Shown here one piece after another: positions 1 to 7,713 of a stretch of DNA of 64,000 nucleotides. Position 1 is the stretch's first letter, and the number at the start of each line of letters is the position of its first letter. A program made the translations under genes and the position numbers. A model generated the notes under the pieces. The model was not told where the DNA came from, made no database searches, and worked only from the letters and a program-made list of their open reading frames with translations. This DNA is from Oceanobacillus iheyensis HTE831. GTDB taxonomy: Bacteria > Bacillota > Bacilli > Bacillales > Amphibacillaceae. The stretch lies in contig NC_004193.1 of the NCBI RefSeq assembly GCF_000011245.1, positions 350,501-414,500 of the forward strand, written 5' to 3'.

Positions 1-201
1 AGTGCTGTAAAACAACCTGGAGTAGTAGATATGATAGATCCAGTTTACGATGTGGAGTTGATAATCAATGACGAAGCGAGCCAAGAATTATATCTGTGGT
101 TATATGAATCCTCTGGGTCGGTAATGACAGTCGAAGATACAAATACAGTTTATTCAATTTCTGAGAAAGAAGCAGAGAAATTATATAACATTGTAAGGTG
201 A
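1..201 (+). CDS. C-terminal fragment of an unidentified protein
   Basis: An open frame enters from the left edge and ends at a TGA at 199-201, giving the last 66 residues of a protein whose start lies outside the window. The tail is mixed hydrophilic and contains a segment VYSISEKEAEKLYNIV that would form an amphipathic helix. No family is recognised. The frame runs in a typical coding style up to the arsR operator region, so it is probably a real gene end. Confidence 0.55.
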   Translation, partial: SAVKQPGVVDMIDPVYDVELIINDEASQELYLWLYESSGSVMTVEDTNTVYSISEKEAEKLYNIVR

Positions 202-230
202 TTAAATTAATAATTCAACGCTACTAACAT

Positions 231-250
231 ACATCAAAAAAAGTTGATGT
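231..250. promoter_or_regulatory. ArsR operator copy 1
   Basis: Inverted repeat ACATCAA with a 6-nt centre and TTGATGT. The core ATCAA-N6-TTGAT recurs at 291-306 and 641-656 around arsR, and nowhere else that I noticed. ArsR/SmtB repressors bind such imperfect dyads upstream of their own genes; the assignment is by position and repetition. Confidence 0.75.
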
Positions 251-290
251 AAAACTTGTGGGATTTATCTTAATATTTTATAATCAACAT

Positions 291-306
291 ATCAAGAAAA
301 ATTGAT
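291..306. promoter_or_regulatory. ArsR operator copy 2
   Basis: Second copy of ATCAA-N6-TTGAT, ending 17 nt before the arsR start codon, so a bound repressor would sit over the promoter or the 5' end of the transcript. Confidence 0.75.
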
Positions 307-323
307 GTAAGGGACTGATCTAT

Positions 324-626
324 ATGACCCAATTCTTAGAGTATGAAAAAAAATTCAAGGCTCTTGCCGATCAAAAACGCTTAGAAATAATGTATGAACT
401 TTGCCAAAGAGGAAGAACCTGTGTATGCGATTTAACGGATATATTTGATGTTTCTCAATCAAAATTATCTTATCATCTCAAGATTTTATTAGACGCAGGG
501 TTAATTACTAAAGATACAAAAGGTAAATGGAATTATTACACTTTAAATGATAAGGAAGTAAATAATCTGTTATCGGAAGAACTATGTTGCATATTTAGAA
601 AAGAAGGAGAAAAAAGTACATGTTAA
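324..626 (+). CDS. arsR: ArsR/SmtB family metalloregulatory repressor
   Basis: A 100-residue winged-helix repressor, the usual length for ArsR. The helix-turn-helix lies at about residues 30-60 and carries TCVCDL, whose paired cysteines are the classical As(III)/Sb(III) site of ArsR proteins; more cysteines near the C-terminus (LCC, TC) may add ligands. It should repress its own operon and release DNA when it binds trivalent arsenic. Two dyads precede it and a third lies between it and arsI, indicating direct control of both genes. Family call is firm; the exact inducer is inferred from the neighbour and the CVC motif. Confidence 0.92.
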   Translation: MTQFLEYEKKFKALADQKRLEIMYELCQRGRTCVCDLTDIFDVSQSKLSYHLKILLDAGLITKDTKGKWNYYTLNDKEVNNLLSEELCCIFRKEGEKSTC

Positions 627-640
627 TTTTTAGTCAATAC

Positions 641-656
641 ATCAATTTTTTTTGAT
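641..656. promoter_or_regulatory. ArsR operator copy 3, between arsR and arsI
   Basis: Third ATCAA-N6-TTGAT dyad, 25 nt ahead of the arsI start. Its position inside the apparent operon suggests either a separate arsI promoter or a roadblock on arsR-arsI read-through. Confidence 0.65.
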
Positions 657-680
657 ATAACGATTTAGGGGGAGTTTTTA

Positions 681-1079
681 ATGAAGTATGTTCATGTTGG
701 GGTAAATGTAACAAAGATTAATGAATCCATCGAATTTTATTCGAAAGTTTTTGGGGTGGAACCAGTAAAATCTAAGTCTAACTATGCTAAGTTTTTACTT
801 GATAAACCTGGCATAAATTTCACACTCAATTTGAAGGATGAGGTGAGAGGAAACCAGGTGAACCACTTTGGATTTCAAGTAGAGACAGCTGAAGAAATTT
901 TATCTCATAAAAAGAGATTAGAAAAAGAGGGTTTTTTTGCGCGTGACGAGATGAATACAACATGTTGTTATGCAGTACAAGATAAGTTTTGGGTGACTGA
1001 CCCTGACGGTAATGAATGGGAATTCTTTTATACAAAAGCAGAAAGTGAAATAGAGGATAATACATGTTGTACCGGCTAA
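681..1079 (+). CDS. arsI: ArsI-type organoarsenical C-As lyase (VOC fold)
   Basis: A 132-residue vicinal-oxygen-chelate dioxygenase. An N-terminal metal histidine lies in KYVHVG, a second in NHFGF, and the acidic ligand in WEFFYTK near the end. The pair in TTCCYA is the hallmark of ArsI, which binds methylarsenite through vicinal cysteines and cleaves its carbon-arsenic bond to give arsenite. A GGGGGAG ribosome binding site precedes the ATG. It follows arsR as in Bacillus ars operons (compare YqcK of B. subtilis), but no arsB, arsC or arsM follows here. A C-terminal NTCCTG adds another cysteine pair. Cadmium-induced CadI relatives are the alternative. Confidence 0.88.
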   Translation: MKYVHVGVNVTKINESIEFYSKVFGVEPVKSKSNYAKFLLDKPGINFTLNLKDEVRGNQVNHFGFQVETAEEILSHKKRLEKEGFFARDEMNTTCCYAVQDKFWVTDPDGNEWEFFYTKAESEIEDNTCCTG

Positions 1080-1144
1080 AATATACTAAATGATTAGTGT
1101 ATCCTCGTACTTAGTGGGGATGAAGGGAACTTTTATTAATAGAA

Positions 1145-1187
1145 GCGAACAATAATTGGTTATTTCATTATATTGTTCGCTTTTTTT
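1145..1187 (+). terminator. Rho-independent terminator after arsI
   Basis: Perfect 10-bp stem GCGAACAATA with its complement at 1171-1180, followed by seven T residues. Confidence 0.88.
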
Positions 1188-1223
1188 GGAATTCTTTTGC
1201 AGGTACCTTCTAGCTTTCTACTG

Positions 1224-2078
1224 TTATATTGCAGATAACACAAAGCTATTTAAAGATTGCCCTTCAACCGGCTGGTTCATAATATCGTAATAACTTTCAA
1301 CAAGTGTTTGTATCATTGGAGACGCTTCGGAAAATGACTCTCTAATGGAATTTGCATAGGATCTCTCCCAATCTCCATCTTGTAAATAGGTTGCATCGAC
1401 AGTAGATTGATCAATTATATTAAATCCAGCATCTTCTATGTATGTTTGGATTTGTCTCTTATCAAACAAATGTTGAATATTTCCATCATTGGATACAAAG
1501 TTTGAATATAGTGCTAAGATGGATGCTGCAAGAAAGTGTGGACGTTGTTGGATGTTTGCGTATGCTAGATCCCATTCCGCAAAGCATAGCTTTTTTGTGA
1601 TTCGACGTAATTTACTAAAGTATTTTTGAAGTTGAGATGGGCTATTAAAATACCAGGATGAATGTGACAGTATAGCCATATCAAAGGTTTCATTCGTCTC
1701 GAATTCTAAGAAATCGGTATCTAAATAAAATGAAATTCTGTCACCTAAAGGTGATTGTTTGATAACCTGATTTGCCTGACCGAGTGTTAAAGGTGCTCCA
1801 TAATCTTCTTTTGCAATGTCGATTGCAACAATTTTACCGTTTTCACCTACCGCATTAGCTAATGCAGCTGTTGTATCTCCTTGACCACAACCAATTTCGA
1901 TAATACGCATTCCTTTTTCTACTTGAAAAGCATTTACTAGCTCCATTCGATGATTTAATTGGATTTGTTGAATAGTATCACCTTTATACAAGTTATATGT
2001 ATGTATAAAGTGGTTTAGTTGATCTGAAGATTGAAAACTTGTCAATATATTTCCCCCATTCCTTTTAAGAAGGTACAT
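1224..2078 (-). CDS. Class I SAM-dependent methyltransferase
   Basis: A 284-residue Rossmann-fold methyltransferase. Motif I is IIEIGCGQGDT at about residues 59-69, an acidic motif II is IVAIDIAKED, and a post-II region is FDMAILSH. The substrate is not deducible. Two starts are possible: the ATG at 2078 with GCGGGG eight bases upstream, or an in-frame TTG at 2045 with GGGGG seven bases upstream, which would remove the first eleven residues. It is transcribed away from the SDR gene and sits just downstream of a TetR gene on the same strand (30-nt gap), so the two are probably cotranscribed. Confidence 0.8.
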   Translation of the reverse strand: MYLLKRNGGNILTSFQSSDQLNHFIHTYNLYKGDTIQQIQLNHRMELVNAFQVEKGMRIIEIGCGQGDTTAALANAVGENGKIVAIDIAKEDYGAPLTLGQANQVIKQSPLGDRISFYLDTDFLEFETNETFDMAILSHSSWYFNSPSQLQKYFSKLRRITKKLCFAEWDLAYANIQQRPHFLAASILALYSNFVSNDGNIQHLFDKRQIQTYIEDAGFNIIDQSTVDATYLQDGDWERSYANSIRESFSEASPMIQTLVESYYDIMNQPVEGQSLNSFVLSAI

Positions 2079-2107
2079 TCTGTAAACCCCGCTGTATAAC
2101 TTTCAAA

Positions 2108-2755
2108 TTAAGCTTTTATATGTGATAAATATAGCTCTTTCATAATTTCTAACTGACGCCGTGGCTCCACCTCTACATCATAATAGTTAACAGCTTTCAT
2201 TAATGCTAATTTACGCGCAAATAAACCAAAGTTGTTTATGAAAGATATCATTGTTTCTTTAATATCTATATCCTTACGAATCGAACCGTCACTTGATCCC
2301 TCTTGGATAAGTGTAGACATTAAAATATAGATCTTTTCTCTAACTGCATCGTATAAACCTATATCTTCTAAGGGTTCTTTAGAAATAGCAACATAGTTTT
2401 CAAATGCATCAATAAACGTTGTAGAGTTTTTAGAAGCATGTGTAACAATTTGACTTAGGAAGTTAAATATTTGTTCAATTTTTTTATATGCATTTTCGCC
2501 GTTATTGATAATTAATTGAAACTGATAAAGTTCTTCTTCCATAATGGAAGTTGCAACGGCAACGATAAGTTTATCTTTCCTCGGAAAGTATCGAAATAAT
2601 GTCGCTACGCCAATCCCTTCTTCGTCAGCTATATTCTGCATCTTTATACTTTCTAAACCTGATTCGGCGAATAATCGTTCTGCAGTTTTAACAATACTTT
2701 GATAGCGCTTGTTTTTATTTTTTTCTCTCAAACCTGTTTTATTGGAAACGTCCAT
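2108..2755 (-). CDS. TetR/AcrR family transcriptional regulator
   Basis: A 215-residue protein with a TetR-type DNA-binding head: the helix-turn-helix spans about residues 27-60 (MQNIADEEGIGVATLFRYF) and the rest is an all-helical ligand domain. Its start codon has GGAGAT just upstream. It is divergent from the SDR dehydrogenase at 2957, and the 200-bp intergenic space holds two palindromes (2848-2864 and 2887-2908) that fit a TetR operator. The likely role is ligand-relieved repression of the SDR and of its own operon with the methyltransferase; the ligand is unknown. Confidence 0.85.
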   Translation of the reverse strand: MDVSNKTGLREKNKNKRYQSIVKTAERLFAESGLESIKMQNIADEEGIGVATLFRYFPRKDKLIVAVATSIMEEELYQFQLIINNGENAYKKIEQIFNFLSQIVTHASKNSTTFIDAFENYVAISKEPLEDIGLYDAVREKIYILMSTLIQEGSSDGSIRKDIDIKETMISFINNFGLFARKLALMKAVNYYDVEVEPRRQLEIMKELYLSHIKA

Positions 2756-2847
2756 AACAATCTCCTTCTTGATAAATCTATAGTTAATTTATACAGGGAA
2801 TCAATTTGTTTTGCAATTATATCAGAATTCGTATACAATTTAATTAA

Positions 2848-2908
2848 TGATAGTCTTTCTATCAATACTTTATTTAAATGAAGTACAAGATATGTATCTA
2901 TATATCTT
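2848..2908. promoter_or_regulatory. Candidate TetR operator pair in the tetR-SDR intergenic region
   Basis: Two dyads: TGATAG with a 5-nt centre and CTATCA at 2848-2864, and AAGATAT with an 8-nt centre and ATATCTT at 2887-2908. Both lie between divergent starts, where TetR repressors normally bind. Assignment is by position only. Confidence 0.5.
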
Positions 2909-2956
2909 ATGGAAATATTCATAGGTAACCTTTCCATAAAGAATGGAGGAATTATA

Positions 2957-3691
2957 ATGGGGCGATTAGAGAATAAGGTGGCAATTATTACAGGAGGAGC
3001 AAGGGGTATGGGTGCTTCTCATGTGCGTCTTTTTGCAAAAGAAGGAGCTAAAGTAGTGTTCACGGATTTAAATGAAGAGGGTGGACTTGCTTTAGCAAAT
3101 GAATTAGGTGAAAATGTTAAATTTGTGAAGCAGGACGTAACAAACGCGGATGACTGGGAAACAGTTATCTCTGAGACAGAAGAAGCTTTTGGTCCTGTAA
3201 ATGTATTGGTAAATAATGCGGGAATTAGTTTAAGTATTCCATTAATGGAGATGACAGAGGAACAATACCGTAAAATTATTGATATTAACCAAGTATCCGT
3301 ATTTTTAGGGATGAAAGCAGTAGTTCCTTCCATGCAAAAAGCAGGAAGCGGATCGATTGTAAATATCTCTTCTATGAATGGAATTGTAGCAGGTGCAGTA
3401 GGATATACAGATTCTAAATTCGCTGTACGCGGAGCTACAAAAGCAGCTGCTGTTCAATTAGGTGGATTAGGAATTCGTGTGAACTCTGTTCATCCTGGTG
3501 TAATTGAGACTCCGATGGTTACAAAAGGTGATGCAGTAGAACAAATTAAAGAATTTGCGAAACAGATCCCATCTAAACGCATGGCACAGCCAGAAGAAGT
3601 TTCCAATATGGTGCTTTTCCTCGCATCGGATGAAGCTAGCTACTCTACAGGTTCTGAATTTGTGATTGACGGTGGATTAACAGCAATGTAA
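2957..3691 (+). CDS. Short-chain dehydrogenase/reductase (SDR)
   Basis: A classical SDR of 244 residues. It has the cofactor motif TGGARGMGA near the N-terminus, NNAG in the middle, a catalytic Ser in NISSMNG, the YxxxK pair in YTDSK, and the usual tail VIDGGLTAM. It should oxidise or reduce an alcohol/ketone with NAD(P)(H); the closest general type is the 3-alpha/20-beta-hydroxysteroid or glucose dehydrogenase group, but substrate cannot be read from sequence. The start at 2957 is preferred because GGAGG lies seven bases upstream; an open frame extends to 2909 without support. Divergent from a TetR gene. Confidence 0.88.
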   Translation: MGRLENKVAIITGGARGMGASHVRLFAKEGAKVVFTDLNEEGGLALANELGENVKFVKQDVTNADDWETVISETEEAFGPVNVLVNNAGISLSIPLMEMTEEQYRKIIDINQVSVFLGMKAVVPSMQKAGSGSIVNISSMNGIVAGAVGYTDSKFAVRGATKAAAVQLGGLGIRVNSVHPGVIETPMVTKGDAVEQIKEFAKQIPSKRMAQPEEVSNMVLFLASDEASYSTGSEFVIDGGLTAM

Positions 3692-3705
3692 TAGATGAAT
3701 TTTCA

Positions 3706-3750
3706 AAAATACCTCTATGAGAAAAACGATTCTTTCTTATAGAGGTTTTT
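3706..3750 (+). terminator. Terminator after the SDR gene
   Basis: Stem ACCTCTAT at 3711-3718 with ATAGAGGT at 3739-3746, then a T run; A-rich on the other side so it may also work for the minus strand. Confidence 0.8.
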
Positions 3751-3774
3751 GATATTTTGGTGAGGTAGGAGAAT

Positions 3775-4008
3775 TCATTGAACGAAATAAATACATACAG
3801 CTATTAACGCAGAGAGGATACCAATGCCTCCTGCTTTTAATCCGAAATTAGTTCGATAATGACGTTGTTCCTTTGATTGGGAATAATAATCAGCACGGTT
3901 ATCAGGACCTGACTTCCATGTTCCCAGTACCAGTCCAGATATAATTAAACTAATCAGCCCTATTAGAAAGAATATATAAAACAATGCCTCTAATAATGTG
4001 GATAGCAA
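3775..4008 (-). CDS. Small two-TM membrane protein, DUF5316-like
   Basis: A 77-residue protein with a hydrophobic helix at about residues 8-28, a polar middle containing NRADYYSQSKEQRHYR, and a second helix at about 57-76. The layout resembles small DUF5316-type Bacillus membrane proteins, a tentative match. The start is a TTG (4006-4008) supported by AGGAGGGG eight bases upstream. It stands alone between a terminator and a hairpin region. Function unknown. Confidence 0.6.
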   Translation of the reverse strand: MLSTLLEALFYIFFLIGLISLIISGLVLGTWKSGPDNRADYYSQSKEQRHYRTNFGLKAGGIGILSALIAVCIYFVQ

Positions 4009-4053
4009 TTTATTTACCCCTCCTTTTTATTATTTACGCTGTAAATCAAAAAA

Positions 4054-4112
4054 GGATATTTGAAATAGTATCAAATATCCGCTGTTCCTACCTATCTTAT
4101 TCAGGATAGGTA
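4054..4112. other. Two adjacent intergenic hairpins
   Basis: GGATATTTGA and its exact complement (4054-4080, 7-nt loop) are followed by TACCTATC and its complement (4089-4112). No good T run follows on the plus strand. This lies between a minus-strand and a plus-strand gene, so it may be a leader structure for either; no known riboswitch is recognised. Confidence 0.45.
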
Positions 4113-4195
4113 AGGGATATTCTTTTTATTGCGAATATTATATAATTACCCTTAATTGATCTATGTAAATCGTAGGAAATCTGGAGGGGGTATTC

Positions 4196-4645
4196 ATGAA
4201 GGGTATAGTGTTTAAATCAAAAGTGGATCGAGGCTACAAATTATTTTTATGTGTAGTGACTCTCATTTTATTTATAGTGTGCTTAATCCCGGTAATCATT
4301 TTTCCTTTTAATTGGTTAATATTAATTATACTTGTTGGTGTATTTGTTTTATCTACATTATTTATTTTATTGCCATGTTTTAATCTTTGTTATATTTTCT
4401 TCTATGACTATTTACTTGTGAAAAGCGGTTTCTTTCGTTTTCATATAAAGTATTCTCAAATGACTAAAATAGAAGCGACTTCTAATTTTTTGATCGGAAC
4501 AAGAGCAATGATGGCGACAAATGGAATTGTTATATATTATTCGAGTGGAATTACAGGAGAATTAAAATTATCTCCTGACGACCAGGATGCCTTTTTAAAA
4601 ATTTTGCAGGAACGGGCTCCGCAAGCAAATATTAATGTAAGATAA
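4196..4645 (+). CDS. Membrane-anchored bacterial PH-domain protein (DUF1200-like)
   Basis: A 149-residue protein with two N-terminal transmembrane helices (about residues 16-38 and 40-64) and a C-terminal globular part of about 80 residues. The pattern YDYLLVKSGFFRFHIKYSQMTKIEAT matches the start of bacterial PH domains of the DUF1200 type, the fold also seen in the SunI immunity protein. GGAGGGGG precedes the ATG. It likely faces the cytoplasm or membrane surface; its role is unknown. It is not clearly linked to the following sortase gene, which is 111 bases away. Confidence 0.7.
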   Translation: MKGIVFKSKVDRGYKLFLCVVTLILFIVCLIPVIIFPFNWLILIILVGVFVLSTLFILLPCFNLCYIFFYDYLLVKSGFFRFHIKYSQMTKIEATSNFLIGTRAMMATNGIVIYYSSGITGELKLSPDDQDAFLKILQERAPQANINVR

Positions 4646-4756
4646 GATGAATAATTTTAATTAACTAAGGGGAAAAACACATTGTGAACAAATGTCATTT
4701 CCATTAATATAAAGAATATACAGTTTTTTAATGAACTTTTTATAGAGGATGATCAG

Positions 4757-5362
4757 ATGAAATTCTTGGGTAGATTTCTATTAATAGTTGGAATAGTAAT
4801 CGTTGCGATAGCTGGATTTCATTTATATCAGACAGAAAAATCACAAGATGAGGCTTTGCTGGAAGCAGAAATGCGTATAAAGCAAGGAGTAACGGAAGTT
4901 GAAGGTTCTACGTCAGTTGACGACATGAAACCAATAGATTTTAAAACCAAAACTGGTGAAGCATTTGGTACTTTAGAAATTCCTAAACTAGATAAAACAC
5001 TACCCATTGTAGCTGGGACTGATCCAGATTCATTAGAGCGAGGGGTCGGACATTTGGATAACTCTGTGTTGCCTAGTCAGGGAGAGCAAATTGTCTTATC
5101 TGGTCATCGTGATACTGTTTTTCGGAATTTTGACCAAATAGAAATAGGGGATCAGTACATTGTTCACTTACCTTATGGATCGTACACATATGAAATTAAA
5201 GAAACAGAAATTGTTCCAGAGGATGACACTTCTGTAATCAGGCAAATGGGAGAAGAAGTTTTAGTCGTAACGACATGTTATCCATTCCACTATGTAGGCA
5301 ATGCTCCGGAACGTTTTGTTACGTACGCTTATCCTGTAGAAAAGCATGCAAATAGTGATTAA
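4757..5362 (+). CDS. srtD: Class D sortase
   Basis: A 201-residue type II membrane protein with one N-terminal helix (residues 5-23) and an extracellular sortase barrel. The catalytic triad is visible: His in LSGHRDTVF, Cys in VVTTCYPF (the TLxTC-type motif) and Arg in PERFVTYAY. Size and motifs fit class D sortases such as YhcS of B. subtilis, which anchor LPDTA-like proteins to the wall, often in sporulating cells. No substrate with an LPxTG-like tail is encoded beside it, so it must act on proteins encoded elsewhere. Confidence 0.88.
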   Translation: MKFLGRFLLIVGIVIVAIAGFHLYQTEKSQDEALLEAEMRIKQGVTEVEGSTSVDDMKPIDFKTKTGEAFGTLEIPKLDKTLPIVAGTDPDSLERGVGHLDNSVLPSQGEQIVLSGHRDTVFRNFDQIEIGDQYIVHLPYGSYTYEIKETEIVPEDDTSVIRQMGEEVLVVTTCYPFHYVGNAPERFVTYAYPVEKHANSD

Positions 5363-5526
5363 TGACTACTTTCAGCATTGGTAACAAAAATACTTGGTGT
5401 AGACTTTGGTCACTAATTCGGTAAGGAAGTACGATTTTGATTCATTTTCATCACGTGTTGTGAACACGGGAATGAGAATTCCTGTTGAAGGATTTCTCGC
5501 TTATTATATGAAGAGGTGGGGAATAA

Positions 5527-6414
5527 ATGGGGGAATCATTTCTATCGATTGATTTAGGAGGAACATATACAAAATATGGATTAATTGATCAGGAAGGCAA
5601 TGTAAGTAAAACACATAGGATAATTACACCAAAGGACTTGTCTGGGTTATTAGAAGAAGTAAATCTAATGATCAGTGAATATCCAAATAGTAAAGGTATT
5701 GCTATTAGCGCTCCTGGTGCTGTTTCGCATTCAGGTGTCATTCACGGGACGAGTGCAATACCATATATACATGGTCCAAACATCAAAGCGTTAATAGAAC
5801 AATCTACTGGTAAGATGGTTTCAATAGAGAATGATGCAAATTGTGCTGCCCTAGCAGAAAGCTGGAAGGGGAATGCGCAAAAGGTGCAAAATGCTATTGT
5901 TATTGTTGTAGGAACGGGGATAGGCGGCGCTTTTATTCATCAAGGAGTTGTACAGCGAGGAAAGCATTTACATGCCGGTGAGTTTGGCTATATGCTCATT
6001 AAACATGAAGAGCAGTGGAGTTCGTGGAGCGAATTAGCAGCAACATCATCACTGAGAAAAGAAGTCGCTAGGCAAAAAAGTATTCCGTATGAAAGTATAT
6101 TTACCGGTGAACAAATATTTGAAATGGCTTCAAACGGAGATCCGGAATGTATACGTGCGATTAAACAGTTCTTTTACTATCTTGCAGTTGGAATTTATAA
6201 TATCCAACATATGTATGATCCTGATATTATTCTTTTTGGTGGAGGGATTAGTGCGAGAGAAGGTTTTATAACTGAAATATATCGTGAATATGAGGCTCTA
6301 ACGGAAAATATGCATTTCGAAACAATTCGCCCAAAGCTAGATACTTGTTCTTTTAAACAACATGCGAACCTAGTTGGAGCAGTAAAGCATTTCTTACAAT
6401 CAGAAGGAAATTAA
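5527..6414 (+). CDS. ROK family sugar kinase
   Basis: A 295-residue protein with the ASKHA ATPase fold: phosphate-1 motif SIDLGGTYTKYGL at the start, ENDANCAALAE (DxGxT-type catalytic Asp) at about 102, VVGTGIGGAF at about 130, and HAGEFGY at about 153. The CxCGxxGCxE zinc motif that usually follows HAGE is absent; the segment reads EQWSSWSELAAT. This resembles the beta-glucoside kinase branch rather than standard glucokinases. It probably phosphorylates a sugar in the cytoplasm. RBS AGAGGTGGGG supports the start. No transporter or hydrolase is adjacent to name the sugar. Confidence 0.82.
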   Translation: MGESFLSIDLGGTYTKYGLIDQEGNVSKTHRIITPKDLSGLLEEVNLMISEYPNSKGIAISAPGAVSHSGVIHGTSAIPYIHGPNIKALIEQSTGKMVSIENDANCAALAESWKGNAQKVQNAIVIVVGTGIGGAFIHQGVVQRGKHLHAGEFGYMLIKHEEQWSSWSELAATSSLRKEVARQKSIPYESIFTGEQIFEMASNGDPECIRAIKQFFYYLAVGIYNIQHMYDPDIILFGGGISAREGFITEIYREYEALTENMHFETIRPKLDTCSFKQHANLVGAVKHFLQSEGN

Positions 6415-6430
6415 TCAAACGATTGATTAA
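6411..6430. repeat. Perfect 8-4-8 inverted repeat over the ROK stop codon
   Basis: TTAATCAA, ACGA, TTGATTAA. It could form a short hairpin at the end of the ROK transcript, but no T run follows, so it may equally be a protein-binding dyad. Confidence 0.4.
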
Positions 6431-6575
6431 AATAATCTAGCCGCCGTTGGTTATAAAATAATGATGTTCGGATTATAGAAACAACGTGGCATTCATTCAA
6501 AATAGATCAATTCTGAATGAAATAAAGTAAAAATATAAATAAGAAAAAAACTAAAATATAAGGTAGGTCAACAGC

Positions 6576-7082
6576 ATGAGTAAAAATTTAACTTTTAGAA
6601 ACGCCACTATAGAAGATTTACCAGAGATAGTAGCTATTTATAATTCAACGATCGTCAGTAGAATGGTAACAGCTGATACAGAACCGGTTACTGTAGAAGA
6701 GAGGCAAAATTGGTTTAATGAACATGACTCTGTCAGAAGGCCTTTATTAGTAGCAGAATTAGAAGGAGAAATCTGTGGGTGGATTAGTTTAGAATCCTTC
6801 TATGGACGTCCCGCTTATAATCAAACTGCAGAAGTTAGTATATATATAGATGAACGTTTTAGAGGAGAAGGACTAGGAAAGAAATTATTAAACTATATCA
6901 TAGAAAAAAGTCCTTCTTATGGTATCGAAATATTATTGGGATTCATATTTGCCCACAATGAGCCAAGCATTAAATTATTCGAACGCTTCGGGTTTGAACA
7001 ATGGGCCCATCTACCGAGCGTTGCTAAACTAGATAGCGTGAATAGGGATTTAATTATACTAGGGAAAAATATAAGTAAATAA
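6576..7082 (+). CDS. GNAT acetyltransferase, phosphinothricin/methionine-sulfoximine type
   Basis: A 168-residue acetyltransferase. It opens with FRNATIEDLPEIVAIYNSTI, has the acetyl-CoA loop in DERFRGEGLGKKLL (R/QxxGxG/A), and a late FERFGFEQWAHLPSVAKLD segment typical of the Pat/YwnH branch that N-acetylates phosphinothricin, methionine sulfoximine or related small amines. It would act in the cytosol using acetyl-CoA. It stands alone and ends at a good terminator. Substrate is inferred from the branch only. Confidence 0.82.
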   Translation: MSKNLTFRNATIEDLPEIVAIYNSTIVSRMVTADTEPVTVEERQNWFNEHDSVRRPLLVAELEGEICGWISLESFYGRPAYNQTAEVSIYIDERFRGEGLGKKLLNYIIEKSPSYGIEILLGFIFAHNEPSIKLFERFGFEQWAHLPSVAKLDSVNRDLIILGKNISK

Positions 7083-7090
7083 GTAAAAAG

Positions 7091-7117
7091 AAGGATTAAC
7101 TTGTGTAATCCTTTTTT
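7091..7117 (+). terminator. Terminator after the Pat-like gene
   Basis: AAGGATTA at 7091-7098 pairs with TAATCCTT at 7106-7113, followed by T residues. Confidence 0.8.
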
Positions 7118-7213
7118 AATGGAAAAATATACCTAAAATTCACTTTACAAGTCGTGTTATTTGTTTTAATATTAATATTCTGATTTTTATAAGAAAAAGG
7201 AGATTGGCTTGGG

Positions 7214-7702
7214 GTGTCTACGAATATGTCGCATTTATCTCATATTGATAAACTAAGGAGAGGTTTTATTTTAATCGCAACGGTTATTATTCTATTTCCT
7301 TACATTACGGACTCTATTATCATTAGTTTCCATCGTGTCCAAGCATTTGCGACAGAGGAAAATAATGAAGCTTTACACACTGAGGATATCAACATCTCCA
7401 TTAAACTAAAACATGATTGGATTCACATAAAACAACTCGTATTAACAGAAAAGGCAACGACGATAAAGTACGAAATAATCCCTGTAAATCCTTTAAAAAG
7501 TGAACTAACTTCTGAAGCAATTACAATAAAAAATGAACAAAATGAAGAACTCTCGCCAACTTCAGGAGTTGCTAAAATTTTATATACGAGAGAATTTGGA
7601 CAACGAAGTTTTGAAGCTATACCTTCCGATCAGGATAAATTAGTTGTAGGTTTCCTGTATTATGGACAAATGGTTGAACAAGAAATTGAGATACATAGAT
7701 GA
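7214..7702 (+). CDS. Secreted or membrane-anchored protein of unknown function
   Basis: A 162-residue protein with one hydrophobic helix at about residues 17-34 and a predicted extracellular, beta-rich remainder rich in Lys and Glu. The start is the GTG at 7214, which has AAGGAG about ten bases upstream; the ATG at 7226 is too far from it. No family is recognised. It is followed after 11 bases by another single-helix protein, so the two probably form an operon and may work together at the envelope. Confidence 0.6.
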   Translation: MSTNMSHLSHIDKLRRGFILIATVIILFPYITDSIIISFHRVQAFATEENNEALHTEDINISIKLKHDWIHIKQLVLTEKATTIKYEIIPVNPLKSELTSEAITIKNEQNEELSPTSGVAKILYTREFGQRSFEAIPSDQDKLVVGFLYYGQMVEQEIEIHR

Positions 7703-7713
7703 GGAGTTTTTAA

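Noticed and set aside
826..1065. 79-codon minus-strand frame in arsI
   Set aside because: Shadow of the arsI coding sequence with no RBS.
4054..4112. Known riboswitch class in the paired hairpins
   Set aside because: The stems do not match the conserved cores of the riboswitches I know.
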